Shown here piece by piece: positions 53,147 to 56,954 of a stretch of 56,954 nt of DNA. The notes under the pieces were generated by a model. It was not told where the DNA came from. It saw nothing but the letters and a program-made list of their open reading frames with translations, and did no database searches. A program made the position numbers and the translations under genes. Within the stretch, counting starts at the first letter, position 1, and every line of letters begins with the position of its first letter. The stretch spans positions 1-56,954 of the forward strand of contig DBWR01000062.1 in the NCBI GenBank assembly GCA_002309305.1, in the 5' to 3' direction. The DNA comes from Treponema sp. UBA1233. Lineage in GTDB: Bacteria; Spirochaetota; Spirochaetia; Treponematales; Treponemataceae.

Positions 53147-53161
53147 TCTCATATTATGAGA
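53147..53161. promoter_or_regulatory. 15-bp palindrome in the NCLIEAI copy 2 divergent region
   Basis: TCTCATATTATGAGA, identical to the copy at 44648-44662 and about the same distance (about 39 bases) upstream of the ATG of its NCLIEAI gene. The flanks are also similar on the gene side (ATAATAGCAT). A shared operator is likely. Confidence 0.7.
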
Positions 53162-53239
53162 CAGTGATTTGTTAAAATTGTTTTGCATGGTGAAAATTGA
53201 TTGCAGGATACAATCAGTTTATTTTTTAGGAGGTGCCCT

Positions 53240-54301
53240 ATGATTAACATTTCTTGGAAAACTTTCATAACAGAAAGAGATGGAGTAAAACTTGAAGTAA
53301 GGTGGTGGATGCATGATTTCAGCGCAAAATATAAAGTTGGAGACGCTGTCTTAAACTACGGCCGGCACATAATGGCGATGTGTCCGATGAAGTACAGTGA
53401 AGAATGGCTCAAGAATAAGTTTGAAAAAGAGGGACTGTACGCAAGTTTTAAAGAAGCCGGAGAAATAATAATAAATCAGGAAGCGTTTTTCGAAGCGACA
53501 AAAACGCAGTTTACACTCACAAGGAAAGAGCAGGTAAGACGTCTTGTGGAAGTGAACAATCAGCTTCATGAACTAAAGCAGAAATATAAATCAGGCGATC
53601 TGTCACAAACAGAATATCAGAATAGAAGGGAGTCTTTTGATAAGAAAAAACGAGATATAGGTCGAGAGTACTACGATATTTGCAATTCAATTTCAGAAGG
53701 AATAGCTGTAGTTAATGAACATACAAGAAGAATAATTATAAGTTACCTTGAATCTTTATGGAGAAATTGCTGTCTTCCAATGCTTTATACCTGGAAGATT
53801 TATGTTCCTGGCAGTGATGATTTTTACATCAAAGAGCAGGTCAAGTTTGAAAATGAACTCCGACACGGTCATTATGATTTTGAAAAGATTCCCAGTAAGA
53901 CCGATAACTCCAAATGCATCTACTTTCTCCCGAATGTTACTAAAGAAGATTCAAAAACAATGTCCGACTATTTTCATTATGTCTACAATTATAGGGCCTT
54001 TCAGAAAAATCTTGCAGTTGAAGAACGACAAAAAGAACTCGATGATTTTCTGGTATCAAAAAACCTAAAAGATGAGTATCCTATCTTGCTTTCAAAGCTT
54101 TCTGAAAATTTCTTCAAAAGACATCCAGAAAAAACTCCCGAACAACTGATGGCCGAAATAAAAGTTTACTTTAACGGAGCAGCCAGTCATAACGGCAAAC
54201 AACGCTGGCTTTATCGTGGCAGAATGTATCATCACCCGCTGTATTGGGAACTGGAAGATGGACTTAAGAATGAATACTATGAGATGTGGAAGGAAGAATA
54301 A
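53240..54301 (+). CDS. 353-residue protein of unknown function
   Basis: AGGAGG lies nine bases before the ATG, so the start is firm. The protein is soluble, with a charged helical middle (about 95-140, ELKQKYKSGDLSQTEYQNRR) and a later NYRAFQKNLAVEERQKELDD helix. The C-terminus is rich in Tyr/Trp/His (RGRMYHHPLYWEL). I recognise no family. It diverges from NCLIEAI copy 2 across the shared palindrome, in the position that HipA occupies at copy 1, and is followed by a hipA remnant. It may be a swapped partner or effector of the same cassette. Confidence 0.6.
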   Translation: MINISWKTFITERDGVKLEVRWWMHDFSAKYKVGDAVLNYGRHIMAMCPMKYSEEWLKNKFEKEGLYASFKEAGEIIINQEAFFEATKTQFTLTRKEQVRRLVEVNNQLHELKQKYKSGDLSQTEYQNRRESFDKKKRDIGREYYDICNSISEGIAVVNEHTRRIIISYLESLWRNCCLPMLYTWKIYVPGSDDFYIKEQVKFENELRHGHYDFEKIPSKTDNSKCIYFLPNVTKEDSKTMSDYFHYVYNYRAFQKNLAVEERQKELDDFLVSKNLKDEYPILLSKLSENFFKRHPEKTPEQLMAEIKVYFNGAASHNGKQRWLYRGRMYHHPLYWELEDGLKNEYYEMWKEE

Positions 54302-54302
54302 G

Positions 54303-54404
54303 GGCCGTCATTTTCTACGATAGAATAATCTACATGCGGTATCCCAATCCGATAATAATAAAGTTGAGGACAGGTATATCGTTATGACAGAGCGTATATT
54401 TCAT
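54303..54404 (-). pseudogene. hipA remnant with a large internal deletion
   Basis: Read leftward from the ATG at 54404, the first 57 bases match the start of the intact hipA (44788-44844) with two mismatches, and the next about 45 bases match an inner segment of that gene (about 45350-45394) with three mismatches. About 505 bases between them are gone, and the frame soon meets a stop. The high identity shows a recent duplication. Orientation is opposite to the intact gene. Confidence 0.75.
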
Positions 54405-54419
54405 ATGAGGATGCTCAAA

Positions 54420-55145
54420 TTAATCCCTGGACCCCTTCCCTGCCAACCCCGCCGCCTTATCAAATATTTTTTCCAGGTACTGGGCTTCTCCTTCACTCAG
54501 AGCGGAACGGGACAGGATATCGCGCCAGAATTTCTCCATCTCGGGGCGGCCGGTTACAGAGAAGAAACCGATGCGCTTGAGGTTATCTCCTATCTTTGTG
54601 ACGGTCTGGTCAAGGCGGGACAATGTTACTGGTGTGTTTCCAGGACTTCTCTTGTTTTTTTCGCGGAACATGTGGTAGCAGAGGATTTGAACTGCGTGGC
54701 TCAGGTTAAGGCTTGCGAAATTCTCGCTGGAAGGTATTGTTATTCCGTCGGTGCATTCATCCATCTCAGGGTCGGTGAGGCCAGTCCTCTCGTTTCCAAA
54801 TACCAGGGCAACTTTTCCGCCTGCATCCGTCACGTCACTTGCCCTCTGAGCATATTCCTCTGGCAAAAGAAGCTTGCCCCGTTTTTTACCGCGTCGGCGT
54901 GTTGTTCCTGCCACGGTCGTACAGTCAGCGGTTGCCTGTGTAATTGAATCAAAAAACTGTGCATTATCCCAGATGGGGAAAGAATGGATTGCAAGGATGC
55001 GAACCCTTTCATCGTCGAAATCTTCCCTGCGACCCACTATGCGGAGGGTTGAAATATCATTGTTTGCCATTGCCCTGCACACCGCTCCAATATTGCGGCT
55101 TTCTTCGGGACGGCACAAAACTATCATAATTTGTCCAAGATTCAT
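54420..55145 (-). CDS. trmJ: tRNA/rRNA methyltransferase of the TrmJ type
   Basis: The 241-residue SPOUT-family enzyme adds a 2'-O-methyl group to RNA, probably to tRNA position 32. The SpoU/TrmJ motifs are clear: RPEESRNIGAVCRAM, ALVFGNERTGLTDPEM and the knot IPSSENFASLNLSHAVQI. The C-terminus is EKIFDKAAGLAGKGSRD. It is the right-hand neighbour of the island, and its last codons are echoed at 43615-43648. A TATAGT hexamer lies six bases before the ATG and no Shine-Dalgarno is visible, so leaderless. It diverges from the SDR gene. Confidence 0.88.
   Translation of the reverse strand: MNLGQIMIVLCRPEESRNIGAVCRAMANNDISTLRIVGRREDFDDERVRILAIHSFPIWDNAQFFDSITQATADCTTVAGTTRRRGKKRGKLLLPEEYAQRASDVTDAGGKVALVFGNERTGLTDPEMDECTDGITIPSSENFASLNLSHAVQILCYHMFREKNKRSPGNTPVTLSRLDQTVTKIGDNLKRIGFFSVTGRPEMEKFWRDILSRSALSEGEAQYLEKIFDKAAGLAGKGSRD
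54441..54474 (+). repeat. right copy of the trmJ 3'-end direct repeat
   Basis: Inside the end of trmJ. It matches 43615-43648 at 29 of 34 positions in the same orientation, with 10.8 kb between the copies. Confidence 0.5.
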
Positions 55146-55151
55146 GGTTCA

Positions 55152-55184
55152 ACTATACCTTTTTTTATGTTTTTAGGCTACAAT
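55152..55184. promoter_or_regulatory. divergent leaderless-type promoters of trmJ and the SDR gene
   Basis: For trmJ (minus strand) TATAGT at 55152-55157 is six bases from the ATG. For the SDR gene (plus strand) TACAAT at 55179-55184 is also six bases from its ATG. Neither start has a Shine-Dalgarno. The -35 boxes are weak. The start codons are only 45 bases apart, as in the ctpA/ParA pair. Confidence 0.45.
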
Positions 55185-55190
55185 GTACGC

Positions 55191-55868
55191 ATGCAGGATT
55201 TTGATTTTGTGGATAAAAAAGCCCTCATCATCGGGGGTACAGGAAGCATAGGCCTTTCGCTTGCCGTTCAACTGAATGAGCTTGGTTCATCTGTCACCGT
55301 GACAGGTCGTAATCCGCCCCGTAAAATGACTGATGAACTGAATTTCATTCAACTTGATTTTGAAAAGGACGGAATTGAATGTCTTGAAAAGGAACCCCTG
55401 CTTTCCGCTCTGTCTGAATGTGACATCCTATCTGTCACCTATGGGCCCTTTGTTCAAAAAGCGTTGCACCAGACTTCAAGCGCTGACTGGAAAAAACTTG
55501 CCCTGCACGACCTGGCACTTCCCGGACTTGCATTGAGTCTGGCACTTCCCGGAATGATGGAACGCAACTTTGGCCGAATCCTTTTCTTTGGTGGAACACG
55601 CACCGACCAGATCCGTTCATATAAAACAAATGCCGCCTATGCCGCCGCAAAAACTGCACTGGACGTAATCGTAAAATCCACCGCCGCAAACTACGCTGAA
55701 TACGGAATCACATGCAACGCGATATGCCCGGGATTTACAAGAAACGCACCGTCACCGGAATATCTTATGCCAGAAAGTGAAATAACAAACAAGGCCGTCG
55801 GACTCCTTTTGTCTCAGGAATCAAACGGCCAGATTATAAGGGTTGATAAGGGCTGGGAACCGAATTAA
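55191..55868 (+). CDS. short-chain dehydrogenase/reductase
   Basis: The 225-residue protein starts with a Rossmann dinucleotide motif (GGTGSIG, about 15-21) and has the catalytic Tyr-x-x-x-Lys (AYAAAKTAL, about 148-156) and the NAICPGF loop. It reduces or oxidises an alcohol or ketone with NAD(P); the substrate is unknown. The start at 55191 follows from the TACAAT hexamer six bases upstream; a frame to 55131 would overlap the trmJ start. It converges with the aminotransferase. A direct repeat GGGTACAG lies just after the stop. Confidence 0.85.
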   Translation: MQDFDFVDKKALIIGGTGSIGLSLAVQLNELGSSVTVTGRNPPRKMTDELNFIQLDFEKDGIECLEKEPLLSALSECDILSVTYGPFVQKALHQTSSADWKKLALHDLALPGLALSLALPGMMERNFGRILFFGGTRTDQIRSYKTNAAYAAAKTALDVIVKSTAANYAEYGITCNAICPGFTRNAPSPEYLMPESEITNKAVGLLLSQESNGQIIRVDKGWEPN

Positions 55869-55889
55869 GGGTACAGTTTAGGGTACAGA

Positions 55890-56954
55890 TTATTTTCTGT
55901 GCTCATCCACAAACTGAGCGATTCTGTCCAGCGCGATTCTGATCTTTTCTATTGAAGTTGCATAACAGCACCTGATATGGCCTGCACCCGCATCTCCAAA
56001 GGCTGTACCCGGAACAACTGCGACATTGTGCTTCTTGAACAATTCGGTGGCAAAATCTTCCGCACTAAGGCCTGTGGAACTGATGTCAGGGAACATGTAG
56101 AAAGCTCCCGTCGGCTCAGGAACAGAAAGTCCCATGTCCAGGAATGCCTTGTACATGAGATTGCGCCTTTGCTGATACGAAATCCTCATCTTTTCAACTT
56201 CATTCCAGCCGTTCTTGAGGCCCTCCAATGCTGCGTACTGGCTCATTATAGGGGCACAGATTGTATTGTACTGGTGCAGTTTTACGATTTGAGCCATCAG
56301 GTCTTCGGGGGCGGCAATCCAACCGATTCTCCATCCGGTCATGGCAAAACTCTTGCTGAAACCGTTCAATATGATTGTGTAATCCTTCATGTCGGGGAAT
56401 GAACCGATTGAAGTGTGTTTGTTGTCGTCGTAAACCAGCTCACAGTAGATTTCGTCGGCAATGCACCAGATCTGATTCTTCTTTGCAATCTCGGCGATTT
56501 TCTGCAGCTCGCTTTTTGGTATCATGGTTCCGGTGGGGTTGGAGGGGGAACAGAACATGATTGCCTTGGTCTTGGGCGTAATCAGGGACTGGAACTGTTC
56601 GGCGGTGGGATAAAATCCGTTTACGCTCGTGTCCAGCCTTACGATTTTTGCTCCGGTCAAATGTGCAAGCGGAACATAGTTTACGTAGCACGGCTCGCAG
56701 ACAATAAGCTCGTCTCCCGGATTCAATATTGCACGGAGTACGGCATCCACACCCTCGGAAGCCCCCACGGTAATGAGGATTTCCTTGGCGGGATTGTAGT
56801 ACATGCCCTGGCCTTCCATGTATTTTGCAATTTCCTCACGAAGCTCCAAAAGTCCCCAGTTGCTGGTATAGCTTGTGTGTCCCTGTTCAAGATGATAGAA
56901 CGCTTCTTCACGCATGAGCCATGGGGTCGGGAAATCAGGTTCACCTACAGAGAG
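55890..56954 (-). CDS. class I/II aminotransferase (5' end outside window)
   Basis: A PLP-dependent fold-type I aminotransferase. The frame is open to the right edge of the window (SVGEPDFPTPWLM before the first inner ATG), so the N-terminus is cut off. Visible features are SNPTGTMIP, the cofactor-binding DEIYCELVYDD, and the Schiff-base lysine in NGFSKSFAMTGWRIGW. It converts an amino acid to its keto acid; the substrate is not certain (aspartate or aromatic types are possible). It converges with the SDR gene, 21 bases away. Confidence 0.9.
   Translation of the reverse strand, partial: LSVGEPDFPTPWLMREEAFYHLEQGHTSYTSNWGLLELREEIAKYMEGQGMYYNPAKEILITVGASEGVDAVLRAILNPGDELIVCEPCYVNYVPLAHLTGAKIVRLDTSVNGFYPTAEQFQSLITPKTKAIMFCSPSNPTGTMIPKSELQKIAEIAKKNQIWCIADEIYCELVYDDNKHTSIGSFPDMKDYTIILNGFSKSFAMTGWRIGWIAAPEDLMAQIVKLHQYNTICAPIMSQYAALEGLKNGWNEVEKMRISYQQRRNLMYKAFLDMGLSVPEPTGAFYMFPDISSTGLSAEDFATELFKKHNVAVVPGTAFGDAGAGHIRCCYATSIEKIRIALDRIAQFVDEHRK

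Noticed and set aside
55869..55890. Direct repeat GGGTACAG after the SDR gene as a mobile element trace
   Set aside because: Two short copies only, in a 21-base gap between convergent genes; chance or a weak terminator is enough.
1..56954. CRISPR array, insertion sequence, integrase or transposase
   Set aside because: No regularly spaced repeats and no transposase or integrase motifs were seen in any frame.

Overview
The window looks like a spirochaete chromosome, most likely a host-associated Treponema. This is inferred from gene content: two RlpA-SPOR lipoprotein-type proteins, a LysM transmembrane protein with a long acidic cytoplasmic part, a glnA-ANTAR pair, a MinD/ParA-like ATPase next to lgt, a CtpA protease and many lipoproteins. 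No rRNA or canonical tRNA gene was seen. Both ends cut through genes: an ABC transporter ATPase on the left and an aminotransferase on the right.

Layout. 1-2522: ABC-2 exporter operon. 2597-3112: NUDIX hydrolase. 3186-6617: two tandem parallel-beta-helix-type lipoproteins. 6723-9125: P-loop kinase, GNAT-VOC fusion and HAD phosphatase operon. 9241-12835: small envelope and sugar genes, including a patatin-like protein. 12821-16944: leftward operon ctpA, rsmE, tagA-like, sigma-54 activator without an HTH. 17009-25979: rightward cell-envelope block (ParA/MinD, Lgt, YD-repeat-like protein, LysM protein, Slt, two RlpA). 26001-27083: alpha/beta hydrolase. 27206-30865: type IIG restriction-modification enzyme followed two bases later by a small PBECR-like nuclease gene; a near-perfect consensus promoter fires antisense into that gene and would make a roughly 85-nt cloverleaf-like RNA. 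30913-36313: VanY-like peptidase, TSCPD protein, tautomerase, STAS-zinc-ribbon protein, TPR-Mrr-like protein and a chemoreceptor. 36316-41878: glutamine block glmS, glnA, ANTAR regulator and asnB; asnB has its own promoter and an intrinsic terminator in its leader. 41969-43566: degenerate HD-GYP protein and a YczE-type membrane protein.

43615-54474 is an accessory island, bounded on the left by a diverged copy of the last codons of trmJ and on the right by trmJ itself. It holds gene remnants, a HipA-like kinase diverging from a small NCLIEAI-type protein, a frameshifted AbiEi-type antitoxin, an XRE regulator with a four-copy operator array, a three-gene restriction system (methylase split in two, then a GIY-YIG/helicase/methylase-like fusion), a second NCLIEAI-type gene diverging from an unknown 353-aa protein, and an internally deleted hipA remnant. 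The two NCLIEAI genes share an identical 15-bp palindrome in their divergent promoter regions. This repeated cassette (palindrome, NCLIEAI gene, swapped partner) is the best candidate for an undescribed system here.

Regulation. Nine genes have a -10-like hexamer ending 6 or 7 bases before the start codon and no Shine-Dalgarno sequence, so leaderless transcription seems common in this organism, alongside genes with strong GGAGG-type sites.
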